A DNA stretch of 64,000 nucleotides from Desulfuromonas acetexigens (GCF_900111775.1 NZ_FOJJ01000039.1:140509-204508); one strand, 5' to 3'; positions 43,720-54,792 are shown, counted from the stretch's first letter. Numbers and translations: made by a program. The notes: generated by a model not told the origin, from the letters alone.

Positions 43720-45912
43720 CTAGGGGCGGGAATAGACGGAGTTTTTACCGCTGTTCTGATCCGCCAGAGCGGCCCCGCCTGGATTTCCTTTCAGGGGCAT
43801 CGCCATGTCTCCCAGGATGCGGCGCGATTCGCCGATGTAGGGATCCTCGGCCAGTTCCTTGAGCCACGCCTTCTCCCGTTCCGCATCGTCCAGGGTGAGT
43901 TCTTTCTTGGCGTCGGCCTCATCGTCGTCCATGCCCATGGCCCCGTGCCCCATGAGTTTGCTGGTGCGAAGTTTTTTCTCCTCCTCCCGCTCCTTGCGTA
44001 CCACCTCAAGGGCGAGGCTTTGCCGGGTCTGTTCCCGGCGTTCTTTGGCCCGCTCCGTTTCGGCGAGGATATCGTTGAATTCCTCGCTCGCGTCGATGCG
44101 CTCCTGGCTTCGGTCGATCAGGGGGGGGAGGACCAGGGGGGCCTTCCAGGGGGTGAAGTTGGTGCTTTCCACACTGTCCCAGGGGAGAGAGTTGTCGACA
44201 TATTGCTCACCCGCCTCCACATGGCGCAGAGGGTCGGGGAGGATGATGTCGGGGACGACGCCGCGGTACTGGGTCGACTCGCCGCTCACCCGGTAGAACT
44301 TCTGCGTCGTCACCTTCATCGCCCCTAAGGGACGGTATTGGTCGAGATTGATGAAAGGGAGATTGGCGTCGAGGTCGGCCATGGTCTGTACCGTCCCCTT
44401 GCCATAGCTGTGCTCGCTACCGATGATCACCGCCCGGCGGTAATCCTGGAGGGCGCCGGCGAGGATTTCCGAGGCCGAGGCGCTGAACTTGTTGATCAGC
44501 ACCACCATCGGTCCGCGGTAGTCGATGGCGGGATCCTGGTCGGAAAGGACGTTGATGCGGCCGTTACGGTTTTTTATCTGCACCACCGGTCCTTTCTCGA
44601 TGAAGAGTCCGGTGATGGAGACCGCGTCGGTGAGGGCGCCGCCACCGTTGTTGCGCAGGTCGAGAACCAGACCGTCGATGCCGGCCTGGGTCATTTTCTG
44701 CAGCTCCTCGCGCACGTCGTCCGTTGAGTTGCGGCCGTCGCCACCGCGTACCGTATTCTTGAAATCGCGGTAAAAGCTGGGGATGCGGATATAGCCGAAC
44801 TTCTTCTTGTTCGCCTCGTCCTCCAGGATCGTCCCCTTGACGAAGGTTTCCTCGATCTGCACCACGTCGCGGATGATGGGGATGATCAGACGTTGCCCAT
44901 CGGGCTTTTTCACCGTCAGGCGTACTTCTGTCCCCTTCTTGCCGCGGATCAGGCTGACGGCGTCGCGCAGGCGGGCGTCGGTGACATCGACCGGCTCGCC
45001 CTTGCCCTGGGCCACTTCGAGGATGATGTCCTCGGCCTGCAGTTGTCCCTGGCGGCTGGAAGCGCTGCCGGGGATGACGCGGATGACCTTGATGTAGCCG
45101 TCCTCTTCCTGAAGGGTGGCGCCGATCCCTTCGAGTGAGCCGCTCATGCTGATGTCGAAATCTTCCTTCGACTGGGGCGGCAGATAGTTGGTATGGGGAT
45201 CGAAGGCGCGGGCGATAGCGTTGAAATAGCGGTCGAAGTGATCCTGCTCGGTCTCCTTGCGCATGCGGTCGAAAAAGTCGGCGTTGCTTTTGCGCACCTT
45301 GTCGCGGGCGGCTTCGAGCAGCTGCGCCTCGGTTTTCGCCGGTTTTTTCCCCTCGGCCTTGGCTTTTTCCTCTTCGTCTTCAAGCAGGTTCAGGTAGCGG
45401 ACCAGCACCTGGAACTTGAGGATCTTGCGCCAGCGCTCCCGCAGTTCCGCTTCATCCTTGCAGAAGTCGAGCTTCTCCGGATCGGTTTCGAGGCTTTCAT
45501 CGACACTGAAATCGAATTTTTGTTCGATCAGCTCTCCGGCCAGTTGCTCGACCTGGCTCACCCGCAGGGACATGACACGGGCGCCGAGGGCGGCCAACTC
45601 CAGCCGTCCGCGATTGATCTCATCGTCGATCCGGGTGGCGAAGACCTCCAGCTTGTCGGCGTCTTCTTTGAGCAGGAAGCGTTTCTGGCCGTCGAGCTGT
45701 TTGAGGTAAAGATCGAAGGCGGCGCGGGAGAGGGCGTCGTCGATCGGTTTCTGGCTGTAGTGGTTCTGGTTGATCTGGCCGCGCAGAATGAAACTGAGCA
45801 GCCGGGCGCGGTTGATGTCGAACTCCTCGACAGGCGGGGCAGCCAGGGCGGAGACGGCGGTGAAGAGTAGAGTCAGAGAGGCGAAAAGGAACTTTTTCAT
45901 CGGGGACGACAT
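43720..45912 (-). CDS. prc: Tail-specific C-terminal processing protease (Prc, S41)
   Basis: Product of 730 residues. It begins with a signal peptide (MKKFLFASLTLLFTAVSALA), a long N-terminal helical domain, a PDZ domain around GIGATLQEEDGYIKVIRVIPGSA, and the S41 core. The catalytic serine is in NKFSASASEIL and the lysine in HSYGKGTVQT. The C-terminus is rich in charged residues (EREEEKKLRTSK). Prc trims exported proteins and lipoproteins in the periplasm. I keep the ATG at 45912, preceded by AAGGA; ATG 45900 is possible and changes only four residues. Confidence 0.94.
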   Translation of the reverse strand: MSSPMKKFLFASLTLLFTAVSALAAPPVEEFDINRARLLSFILRGQINQNHYSQKPIDDALSRAAFDLYLKQLDGQKRFLLKEDADKLEVFATRIDDEINRGRLELAALGARVMSLRVSQVEQLAGELIEQKFDFSVDESLETDPEKLDFCKDEAELRERWRKILKFQVLVRYLNLLEDEEEKAKAEGKKPAKTEAQLLEAARDKVRKSNADFFDRMRKETEQDHFDRYFNAIARAFDPHTNYLPPQSKEDFDISMSGSLEGIGATLQEEDGYIKVIRVIPGSASSRQGQLQAEDIILEVAQGKGEPVDVTDARLRDAVSLIRGKKGTEVRLTVKKPDGQRLIIPIIRDVVQIEETFVKGTILEDEANKKKFGYIRIPSFYRDFKNTVRGGDGRNSTDDVREELQKMTQAGIDGLVLDLRNNGGGALTDAVSITGLFIEKGPVVQIKNRNGRINVLSDQDPAIDYRGPMVVLINKFSASASEILAGALQDYRRAVIIGSEHSYGKGTVQTMADLDANLPFINLDQYRPLGAMKVTTQKFYRVSGESTQYRGVVPDIILPDPLRHVEAGEQYVDNSLPWDSVESTNFTPWKAPLVLPPLIDRSQERIDASEEFNDILAETERAKERREQTRQSLALEVVRKEREEEKKLRTSKLMGHGAMGMDDDEADAKKELTLDDAEREKAWLKELAEDPYIGESRRILGDMAMPLKGNPGGAALADQNSGKNSVYSRP

Positions 45913-46235
45913 GGGGGGTCCTTACGTGCGAGGAATCGGAGCGGTCGGTCCGGTTCGGGGATTGGTGCGCGGTTATTCATTGCGACATATGCATAAAAGA
46001 TTACCACGACCGTAGTGATTGTGGTCAAGGGGTAAGCTCAGGTTTCCTAGGCTTTTTCCTGCAAATGACGAATTTTTCCTCGAAATGGCCATTTGTGGAA
46101 CATAAACCGCTGTTTTGCGGTTGCAGGAAAAAAAAGCCCGTGTTAGCTTGAATTCATGTATACGGCATCGGGGCGGGTTCTAGTGCCAACCACACGCCTT
46201 CCGGATCGGGGGCAAGCGACGAGGAGATGACGGGG
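45913..46235. other. Gene-free region with several inverted repeats
   Basis: No gene is seen in this 323-base gap. Bases 46050-46064 (GGCTTTTTCCTGCAA) are inversely repeated at 46121-46138, allowing for a longer A run. Between them lie a perfect 12-base palindrome (46083-46094) and an AACCGC/GCGGTT hairpin (46105-46110, 46117-46122). It could encode a small structured RNA or be a regulatory site. Confidence 0.45.
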
Positions 46236-46418
46236 ATGCACCAACAAAAGTTGAGTCTGGGACGAGCGGGTTACGAATTCGCGGGTTTTTCACCGGAACG
46301 CTGGGAAACCCTGCGGCGCATCGCCGGCGAGCGTTGCGAGGCGGCCCGCTGGCGCGAGGAGCAGAAAGCGCGGGGGATCTGTCCCGCCATCAAGATCATG
46401 GAGGATCTTATCGGCTAG
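46236..46418 (+). CDS. Small unknown protein
   Basis: Product of 60 residues, starting MHQQKLSLGRAGYEF and rich in charged residues and arginine (WETLRRIAGERCEAARWREEQKA). One cysteine is in EQKARGICPAIK. I do not recognise it. ATG 46236 has GAGGAG ten bases upstream, better spaced than ATG 46227. The region before it is structured. A terminator follows the stop by 32 bases, which supports its being an expressed unit. Confidence 0.55.
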   Translation: MHQQKLSLGRAGYEFAGFSPERWETLRRIAGERCEAARWREEQKARGICPAIKIMEDLIG

Positions 46419-46449
46419 CCTATCCCATGCAAAATTGTCCAGACTGTCG

Positions 46450-46479
46450 AAAGCGGGAACCTGCCAGGGGTTCCCGCTT

Positions 46480-46481
<2 letters not shown>
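46450..46481. terminator. Intrinsic terminator shared by both strands
   Basis: AAAGCGGGAAC (46450-46460) pairs with GTTCCCGCTTT (46470-46480), with a T run after it on the plus strand. It overlaps the stop codon of the helicase gene on the minus strand. Confidence 0.85.
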
Positions 46482-49014
<2,533 letters not shown>

Positions 49015-49108
49015 GGGAAGAAGGCTCCTTGGTCGCGGCATTATAGGGGAGGGGGCAGGAAAAGGAAAGGAATGGAGCAGGCTTTTTTGATGGCGAAGAA
49101 AATATATA

Positions 49109-49138
49109 TTGACAACTGAATGTATCAGGCAATATTGT
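49109..49138 (+). promoter_or_regulatory. Promoter of the DUF302 gene
   Basis: TTGACA (49109-49114), an 18-base spacer and TATTGT (49133-49138), 35 bases before ATG 49173. The region is AT-rich relative to its surroundings. Confidence 0.6.
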
Positions 49139-49172
49139 GCATATACACAAATCAACCCGAAGGAGCAACTTC

Positions 49173-49586
49173 ATGAATTCAGCGGAAATCTACCGTGCCC
49201 ACTCCATCAAACCCCTCGACAGTTTTGTCGCCGATTTCGAAAAAGCCGCCGTCAAGCGCGGCTTCAGCATTCACAATCGGGACAACATGGCCATGGCCGA
49301 TCTCTATCGGGAAAAGAACCACCCCATGCCGGAAGATTTCGATCTGCACATGATCCAGATCTGCAAGCCGGACAAGTCCTCCCAGAGTTTCCAGACCAAC
49401 ATCGAGCGCGCCCCGCTCATGCCCAAGTTCGTCATGGCGTTCAGTAAAGACGGCGCGACCGAGGTGCGTTTTCTCTACTACAGCAAGGAACTGATCGCTT
49501 CATTGATTCCCGGCGATGCGGTCTTCCCCGAATCCCTGGAGCAGACCTACGGCGCGATTCGCGCGATGATCGAGGAAGCCCTGTAA
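49173..49586 (+). CDS. DUF302-family protein
   Basis: Product of 137 residues, DUF302-like by the layout of its core (SFVADFEKAAVKRGFSIHNRDNMA, then PEDFDLHMIQICKPDKS and LMPKFVMAFSKDGATEVRFLYY). DUF302 proteins are small alpha-beta proteins of uncertain role, often found near thiosulfate, haem or metal functions. It has an AAGGAGCAAC ribosome-binding site before ATG 49173, used instead of 49137. Next on the strand, 78 bases later, is a BASS-type transporter. Confidence 0.85.
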   Translation: MNSAEIYRAHSIKPLDSFVADFEKAAVKRGFSIHNRDNMAMADLYREKNHPMPEDFDLHMIQICKPDKSSQSFQTNIERAPLMPKFVMAFSKDGATEVRFLYYSKELIASLIPGDAVFPESLEQTYGAIRAMIEEAL

Positions 49587-49664
49587 CGGGCGGATATCTA
49601 ACGTTCCTTTTTCACGACCCCTGGCTTCGGGCCCGTCGCGGCGGACCCCCGAGGAGAACGAACC

Positions 49665-50666
49665 ATGCTCAATTTTTTGAAAATCCTCCAGAAAAACCTG
49701 TCCTTGGCGATTCCCGTAGCGATGATCCTCGGCCTGCTCGCCGGCGGTTATCTTTTCGATGCCGCTCCCCTGAAAAGCCTCATCATCCCCATCACCTTCC
49801 TGATGGTCTATCCGATGATGGCGACCCTAAACGTGCGCTCGGTCTTCACCGGCTCCGACCTGCGCCTGCAGGTTGTGACACAGATCATCAACTTTGTGCT
49901 GATCCCGCTCGTTGTCTACTTCCTCGGCAAGCTCTTTTTTACCGGCAGTGAGGCCAAATACGGGCTCTGGGCGGTCGGCCTCTTTCTCATCGGGGTCTTG
50001 CCGGCCTCGGGCATGACCATCTCCTGGACCGGTTTTGCCAAGGGAAACAAGGAGGCGGCGACCAAAATGCTCGTCTTCGGTCTGCTCATCGGTGCCCTGG
50101 CGGCGCCGGTCTATACCAAGGTCTTCATGGGGGCAACGGTCGATGTGGATATGCTGCACATGTTTCAGCAGATCTGTCTCTTCGTCTTCCTGCCTCTGGT
50201 GGTGGGACTTCTGACCCAGAACTATCTGCGCAAGAAGCACGGCCAGAAAGCCTGGGCTGAGGTCTACAGCCCGATGTTTCCGCCCTTTTCGGCGCTGGGG
50301 GTGACGTTGATCGCTTTCGTCGCCATGGCCCTGAAGGCTAAGACGATCCTCGCCAACCCGGCGGATATCCTGAAGATTCTCATCCCGCTGGCAATCTTCT
50401 ATTTGCTCTCCTATGTGCTGCTGTCGCTTGTCGGCAAGTTCTTCTTCCGTCGTGAAGATGCCATCGCCATGGTCTTCGGCGTGGTCATGCGCGACCTTTC
50501 CATCGCTCTGGCCATCGCCATGACCGCTTTCGGCAAGGAGGGGTCGACCATCGCTCTACTCATCGCCCTGGCCTACGTCATCCAGATTCAGTCAGCGGCC
50601 TGGTATATCCGCTTGGTGCCGCGTATTTTTGGTACCGCGCCGGGGGAAACGCCGACCAAGGCTTGA
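49665..50666 (+). CDS. BASS/arsenic-resistance-type transporter
   Basis: Product of 333 residues with about nine or ten hydrophobic helices, of the bile acid/arsenite exporter group. FLIGVLPASGMTISWTGFAKGN corresponds to the ACR3 region, but the ACR3 cysteine is absent (ASGM here), so arsenite export is not certain. The MRDLSIALAIAMTAFGKEGS segment is a conserved helix of the group. Upstream is DUF302 with its own promoter; downstream is a hairpin and the DUF134 gene. The substrate is unknown; a small acid or anion is possible. Confidence 0.85.
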   Translation: MLNFLKILQKNLSLAIPVAMILGLLAGGYLFDAAPLKSLIIPITFLMVYPMMATLNVRSVFTGSDLRLQVVTQIINFVLIPLVVYFLGKLFFTGSEAKYGLWAVGLFLIGVLPASGMTISWTGFAKGNKEAATKMLVFGLLIGALAAPVYTKVFMGATVDVDMLHMFQQICLFVFLPLVVGLLTQNYLRKKHGQKAWAEVYSPMFPPFSALGVTLIAFVAMALKAKTILANPADILKILIPLAIFYLLSYVLLSLVGKFFFRREDAIAMVFGVVMRDLSIALAIAMTAFGKEGSTIALLIALAYVIQIQSAAWYIRLVPRIFGTAPGETPTKA

Positions 50667-50703
50667 TCTTTGGCGCCGGAGCGCCTTTAATATGAAAGTC
50701 TTC

Positions 50704-50735
50704 CCGGGGGACAGGCGGTAACGGCTGTCCCCCGG
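50704..50735 (+). terminator. Hairpin between the transporter and the DUF134 gene
   Basis: CCGGGGGACAG (50704-50714) pairs perfectly with CTGTCCCCCGG (50725-50735), ten-base loop. No T run follows, and it sits 19 bases before the DUF134 start, so it may be a regulatory hairpin instead of a terminator. Confidence 0.55.
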
Positions 50736-50754
50736 CTGTTACAGGAGAGTTCCT

Positions 50755-51093
50755 ATGTCCCCCCGCCCCCGCAAGCCCCGTGTCTGTTGCCCGCATCGGG
50801 CGCCCGGCAGTTTGGTCTTCAAGCCCGCCGGAACGCCCCTTTCCGAGTTGGAGCGCATCGATCTGGATCGCGACGAACTGGAGGCGATCCGCCTTTGTGA
50901 TCTTGACGGTCTCAGCCAGGAAACGGCTGGCGAGCGCATGGGCGTTTCCCGGGGGACGGTGCAGCGCCTGGTTTCCGGCGCCCGCCGCAAGGTCGCTGCC
51001 GCCCTGGTCAGCGGCGCCGCCCTGTATATCGCGCCATGGACCGAGGGCATGACCGGGAAGGAAGGGTCCGATGACGGAGAAGCCGACGGATAA
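50755..51093 (+). CDS. DUF134 helix-turn-helix protein
   Basis: Product of 112 residues. N-terminal MSPRPRKPRVCCPHRAPGSLVFKPAG and the following LERIDLDRDELEAIRLCDLDGLSQETAGERMGVSRGTVQRLV is the DUF134 signature, a sigma-4-like helix-turn-helix with two cysteines in front. DUF134 genes commonly lie beside NifX/NifB-type (dinitrogenase iron-molybdenum cofactor-like) and Mrp genes, as here. Its stop overlaps the sigma-54 activator gene by 23 bases, so the two are co-translated. It may act as a regulator of the cluster. Confidence 0.9.
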   Translation: MSPRPRKPRVCCPHRAPGSLVFKPAGTPLSELERIDLDRDELEAIRLCDLDGLSQETAGERMGVSRGTVQRLVSGARRKVAAALVSGAALYIAPWTEGMTGKEGSDDGEADG

Positions 51094-52381
51094 TCCCGCC
51101 CATCTCGCCACCATTCTCGACAGCGTCGCCGACGGCGTCTTTACCGTCGACGACGAGATGCGGATCACCTGGTTCAACCGGGCCGCCGAGGAAATCACCG
51201 GCTTTACCCGGGCCGAGGCGCTGGGGCAACGCTGCTGCGAGATCTTTCGCAGCAGCGTCTGTTTCAGCGCTTGTCCGGTGCGCGAGGCGATGACCGGCGG
51301 CGCCGATGTGATCAATCGCGAAGTGGATATCCTCGACCGGGACAACCGCGAGATCCCCATCTCGATCAGCGCCTCGGTGCTGCGGGACGAGGCCGGCCGC
51401 CCCGTCGGCGGGGTCGAGACCTTCCGCGACCTCTCGCGCCTGCGCGCTCTGCAGCGGGAGGTCGAAAAAAAATATACCTTTCACGATCTGGTCAGCCGCC
51501 ATCCCGCCATGCGCCGGCTCTTCGACGTCCTGCCCGACGTGGCGGCGAGCGGGGCGACGGTCCTGCTGCACGGCGAGAGTGGCAGCGGCAAGGAGCTTTT
51601 TGCCCGCGCCCTGCATGATCTCAGCCCCCGCCGCGGCGGACCTCTGGTCACGGTGAACTGCGGCGCCCTGCCGGAGACGCTGCTCGAAGCGGAAATCTTC
51701 GGAGCCAAGAAGGGGGCCTACACCGGCGCGGTGGCCGATCGCCCCGGGCGTCTGGAGCAGGCGGAAAAGGGCACCCTCTTTCTCGATGAAATCGGCGATC
51801 TGCCCCTCTCTTTGCAGGTCAAGTTGCTGCGGGTGCTGGAGAACCGCGAGTACCAGCCCCTCGGCGGGCGGCGAGCGCGCATCGCCGATGTGCGCTTCAT
51901 CGCCGCGAGCCATCGCGATCTGGAAGCGATGGTCGCCGAAGGCACCTTCCGCCGCGATCTCTTCTTTCGGGTCAATGTCGTCAAGCTCTCCATCCCGCCC
52001 TTGCGGGAACGCCGCGAGGATATCCCCCTGCTGCTGGACATGGCCCTGGACCGCTTCAATCGCGCCTACGGCAAGAAATTGCGCGGCTTCACCCCCGACG
52101 CCCTGCGCCTGCTGCTCGACCATGACTATCCCGGCAATGTGCGGGAGCTGCTCAATCTGGTGGAACGGGGGGTAATTCTGGGGCGAAGCGAACGGCTTGC
52201 TGCCGAACTCTTTTCCGAAGTGGCGTCGGCCGGCGCCCCCCTTGCCCCGCCGGCGCCGACAGCGGAGCCGTTGGACGAGGTGCTGCGCCGCCACGGTGGC
52301 AACCAGACCCGCGCCGCCCGGGAGTTGGGGATAAATCGCACCACCCTCTGGCGCCGGTTGAAAAAAGCGCACCGTGCCTGA
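51071..52381 (+). CDS. Sigma-54-dependent transcriptional activator with PAS domain
   Basis: Product of 436 residues. Residues 10-125 form a PAS domain that contains an unusual run of cysteines (QRCCEIFRSSVCFSACPV), perhaps binding a metal, iron-sulfur cluster or redox signal. The AAA+ domain (about 140-375) has Walker A GESGSGKE near 167, the sigma-54-contact loop GAYTGA near 215, and Walker B GTLFLDEIGD. The C-terminal 45 residues form a Fis-type helix-turn-helix. In Desulfovibrio, an activator of this kind runs the orange-protein operons; this gene is a candidate counterpart. It follows DUF134 and precedes metal transporters. Confidence 0.93.
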   Translation: MTEKPTDNPAHLATILDSVADGVFTVDDEMRITWFNRAAEEITGFTRAEALGQRCCEIFRSSVCFSACPVREAMTGGADVINREVDILDRDNREIPISISASVLRDEAGRPVGGVETFRDLSRLRALQREVEKKYTFHDLVSRHPAMRRLFDVLPDVAASGATVLLHGESGSGKELFARALHDLSPRRGGPLVTVNCGALPETLLEAEIFGAKKGAYTGAVADRPGRLEQAEKGTLFLDEIGDLPLSLQVKLLRVLENREYQPLGGRRARIADVRFIAASHRDLEAMVAEGTFRRDLFFRVNVVKLSIPPLRERREDIPLLLDMALDRFNRAYGKKLRGFTPDALRLLLDHDYPGNVRELLNLVERGVILGRSERLAAELFSEVASAGAPLAPPAPTAEPLDEVLRRHGGNQTRAARELGINRTTLWRRLKKAHRA

Positions 52382-52399
52382 TCCCCTTGCGAGGTCGTG

Positions 52400-53431
52400 A
52401 TGCTGTCCATTCTTCAGGAAACCTTTCTCCATGCCTTGATGATCAGCGGTTTCGTCTTCGTGATGATGCTGGTCATCGAATATCTCAATGTTCTCACCCA
52501 AGGGGTCTGGCAGGAAGGGCTGCGCGGCAGCCGCTGGCGGCAATATCTGCTGGCGGCTTTTCTCGGCGCCTCCCCCGGCTGTCTCGGGGCCTTCGCCGTC
52601 GTTTCCCTCTACTCGCACCGGGTCGTCTCCCTGGGGGCGGTGGTCGCGGCGATGGTCGCCACCAGCGGCGACGAATCCTTCGTCATGCTCACCCTGATTC
52701 CACAAGCCTCCCTCGGCCTCTTCTCGGTGCTCATGCTGGTCGGGCTGGCGGCGGGGATTCTCACCGATCGGTTGGTGTCGGAACGCGCGGCCGCCTGTCC
52801 CCTGGACGGGCCCGGCATCGCCTATCACCCACAGGAACCGTGCCGCTGTTTCCCCCGGGGTCAGATCCTTGCCCAGTGGCGGCACTGCACTCTCGCCCGG
52901 GCCGTGCTGATGCTCACCCTGACCCTCTTTTCCTTAAGTCTGGCGGCGGGATGGGTGGGGCCACCGGCCTGGAACTGGGTGCGCCTGACCCTGCTGCTGA
53001 CGACCCTGACCGGGCTCTTCATCGTCGCCACCGTCCCCGATCATTTTCTCGAAGAACACCTCTGGCACCATGTGGCGCGGGTGCATGCACCGCGCATCTT
53101 CCTCTGGACCTTCGGGGCCTTGCTGGTGATGCACCTGCTTCTCAAGCCCCTCAACCTTGAGAGCTGGATCGCTGCCAACCCCCTGTGGCTGTTGCTGATC
53201 GCCGGACTGGTCGGCCTGGTTCCCGAATCGGGACCGCATCTGATCTTCGTCACCCTCTACAGCCAGGGGATTATCCCCTTCAGCGTGCTGCTGACCAGCT
53301 CCATCGTTCAGGACGGTCACGGCATGCTCCCCCTGCTGGCCGAATCGCGCCGGGATTTTTTCCAGGTCAAGGGGATAAATCTGGCGGTCGGCCTGCTGGT
53401 CGGCGGTCTCGCTTATCTGATCGGATACTGA
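52400..53431 (+). CDS. 10-TM putative heavy-metal exporter (ArsP_2/putative manganese transporter family)
   Basis: Product of 343 residues with about eight to ten hydrophobic helices. It matches in outline the PF11449-type family of putative manganese or arsenic exporters: EYLNVLTQGVWQEGLRG, AFLGASPGCLGAFAVVSLYSH, and VATSGDESFVMLTLIPQA near the start, then VGLVPESGPHLIFVTLYSQG and TSSIVQDGHGMLPLLAESR near the end. The central cytoplasmic loop has HPQEPCRCFPRGQ with paired cysteines. The cargo has not been proven for the family. I start at ATG 52400; GTG 52397 is equally possible. The CDF gene follows three bases after its stop. Confidence 0.83.
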   Translation: MLSILQETFLHALMISGFVFVMMLVIEYLNVLTQGVWQEGLRGSRWRQYLLAAFLGASPGCLGAFAVVSLYSHRVVSLGAVVAAMVATSGDESFVMLTLIPQASLGLFSVLMLVGLAAGILTDRLVSERAAACPLDGPGIAYHPQEPCRCFPRGQILAQWRHCTLARAVLMLTLTLFSLSLAAGWVGPPAWNWVRLTLLLTTLTGLFIVATVPDHFLEEHLWHHVARVHAPRIFLWTFGALLVMHLLLKPLNLESWIAANPLWLLLIAGLVGLVPESGPHLIFVTLYSQGIIPFSVLLTSSIVQDGHGMLPLLAESRRDFFQVKGINLAVGLLVGGLAYLIGY

Positions 53432-53434
53432 TCG

Positions 53435-54631
53435 GTGGACCTCTCGGAGAAAATCGCCCTTCAGTCCCTCGCCGTCAATGGGGCACTGGTGACCATCAAA
53501 GTGGGGCTGGCCCTTTTTTCGGGGAGCCTGGCGCTGCGCGCCGATGCCCTCCATTCTGCCACCGACGTTCTTTCCGCCCTGGTGGTGTGGATCGGTATCC
53601 GTATCGCCGGCCGTTCCAACCGGAACTTTCCCTATGGGCTGTATAAGGTCGAAAATCTCGTGGCTCTCGGCTCCTCGCTGCTCATCGCTTTGGCCGGTTA
53701 TGAGATTGTGCGCGAGGTCTTTTCCGGCTCTGCCCAGGCCCTTGTGGAGAATAGCGTCGCCGCCGCCGTCGGCGTCGCCCTGACTATCGCCATCGCCTGG
53801 GTCTTTTCCCGTTACGAGCTGAAGATGGCGCGGCAAACGGGCTCGCCGAGCCTGCTCGCCGATGCTCGCCACATCTGGAGCGATATGCTCTCCTCCCTGG
53901 TGATCATGGCCGCCCTGCTCGGTTCGGCTTTCGGTATCGGCCTCGATCGTTACGCGGCCCTGGTCGCGGTCTTCTTTATCGGGCGGGCGGCTCTGGGGAT
54001 CTTCCTCGACTCGGTTCGGGTGCTGCTCGATGCCTCCCTCGACCCCGCCGGGATCGAGGCGATCCGCGAGGTGGTCAACGCCGATCCTCGGGTGGCGCGG
54101 ATCAACGAACTGCGGGCGCGCAACGCCGGCCGCTACAAATTTGTCGAGCTCGATCTGGCGCTGCGGGTGGAGAGCCTGGAAAAGGGGCATCAGGTGGCGG
54201 AGGAACTGAAGCAGCAGATCCGCTCGCGGCTGGAGCATGTCGATCATGTGCAGGTGCACTCCGCGCCGCAACGGAAGGAGACCCTGATCTTGGCCATGCC
54301 TTTGGCGGCTGACCGGAGTACGCTGTCCCGGCATTTCGGGGAAGCTCCCTGGTTTCGGTTGGTGACGCTCGACCCCCAAACCGGTGAGATCCGCGCCGAC
54401 CATTTTCTCCGTAATCCCCATGAGCACCTGGAAAAAGCCAAGGGGATCAAGGTTGCCGGCTGGCTGCTCGAACAGGAGCTCGACATGATCGTGGTTCTTC
54501 AGGATCTCGGCGGCAAGGGGCCGGGTTTTGTCCTGGGTAATGCCGAGGTGGCGACCCGCCTGGCGGAGGCGGAGGAGGCCGAAGTGGTCTTGGCCGAGAT
54601 CCGGCAGGATTGCCTGGAAGGACGGCTGTAG
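53435..54631 (+). CDS. CDF metal transporter fused to a NifX-like domain
   Basis: Product of 398 residues. Residues 1-200 form a cation diffusion facilitator membrane domain: HSATD in helix 2 and HIWSD in helix 5 give two HxxxD sites, as in zinc-type CDF proteins. Residues 200-285 form the cytoplasmic domain typical of CDFs. From about residue 287 on, LILAMPLAADRSTLSRHFGEAPWFRLVTLD ... GKGPGFVLGNAE is a NifX/dinitrogenase-cofactor-like domain, which in other proteins binds iron-molybdenum-type clusters. The fusion suggests transport coupled to cluster or metal binding. GTG 53435 is the only suitable start, three bases past the exporter stop. Confidence 0.9.
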   Translation: MDLSEKIALQSLAVNGALVTIKVGLALFSGSLALRADALHSATDVLSALVVWIGIRIAGRSNRNFPYGLYKVENLVALGSSLLIALAGYEIVREVFSGSAQALVENSVAAAVGVALTIAIAWVFSRYELKMARQTGSPSLLADARHIWSDMLSSLVIMAALLGSAFGIGLDRYAALVAVFFIGRAALGIFLDSVRVLLDASLDPAGIEAIREVVNADPRVARINELRARNAGRYKFVELDLALRVESLEKGHQVAEELKQQIRSRLEHVDHVQVHSAPQRKETLILAMPLAADRSTLSRHFGEAPWFRLVTLDPQTGEIRADHFLRNPHEHLEKAKGIKVAGWLLEQELDMIVVLQDLGGKGPGFVLGNAEVATRLAEAEEAEVVLAEIRQDCLEGRL

Positions 54632-54675
54632 CTCTCTGTTCGCCAGGGCATGGCGTTGGCTCTTTACGAGCGATT

Positions 54676-54792
54676 GTTGCATTTTTCGTTGCAGGTGTTG
54701 CATTTTTGTTGCAGGCAGCTTTCCACCCTTTCTTCATAAAAAATCGAGTTCTTCCGCCTTTCTCCCGGACAAAACTGTTGCGCATGCAACAG
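54676..54792 (+). promoter_or_regulatory. GTTGCA repeats and an 18-bp dyad: candidate activator sites
   Basis: Four copies of GTTGCA start at 54676, 54688, 54697 and 54708, arranged as two tandem copies of a 20-21-base unit. Further on, CTGTTGC-GCAT-GCAACAG (54775-54792) is a perfect dyad with seven-base arms. All lie 120-240 bases before the first NifX-like gene, where sigma-54 activators normally bind. The neighbouring activator is the natural candidate to bind them. Confidence 0.6.

Noticed and set aside
52934..54703. A 589-residue minus-strand frame over the exporter and CDF genes
   Set aside because: It is antisense to two recognisable membrane transporters and lacks any domain signal.
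54676..54716. A short CRISPR-like repeat array
   Set aside because: There are only two 20-21-base units with no spacers and no cas genes nearby. It fits regulator binding sites better.
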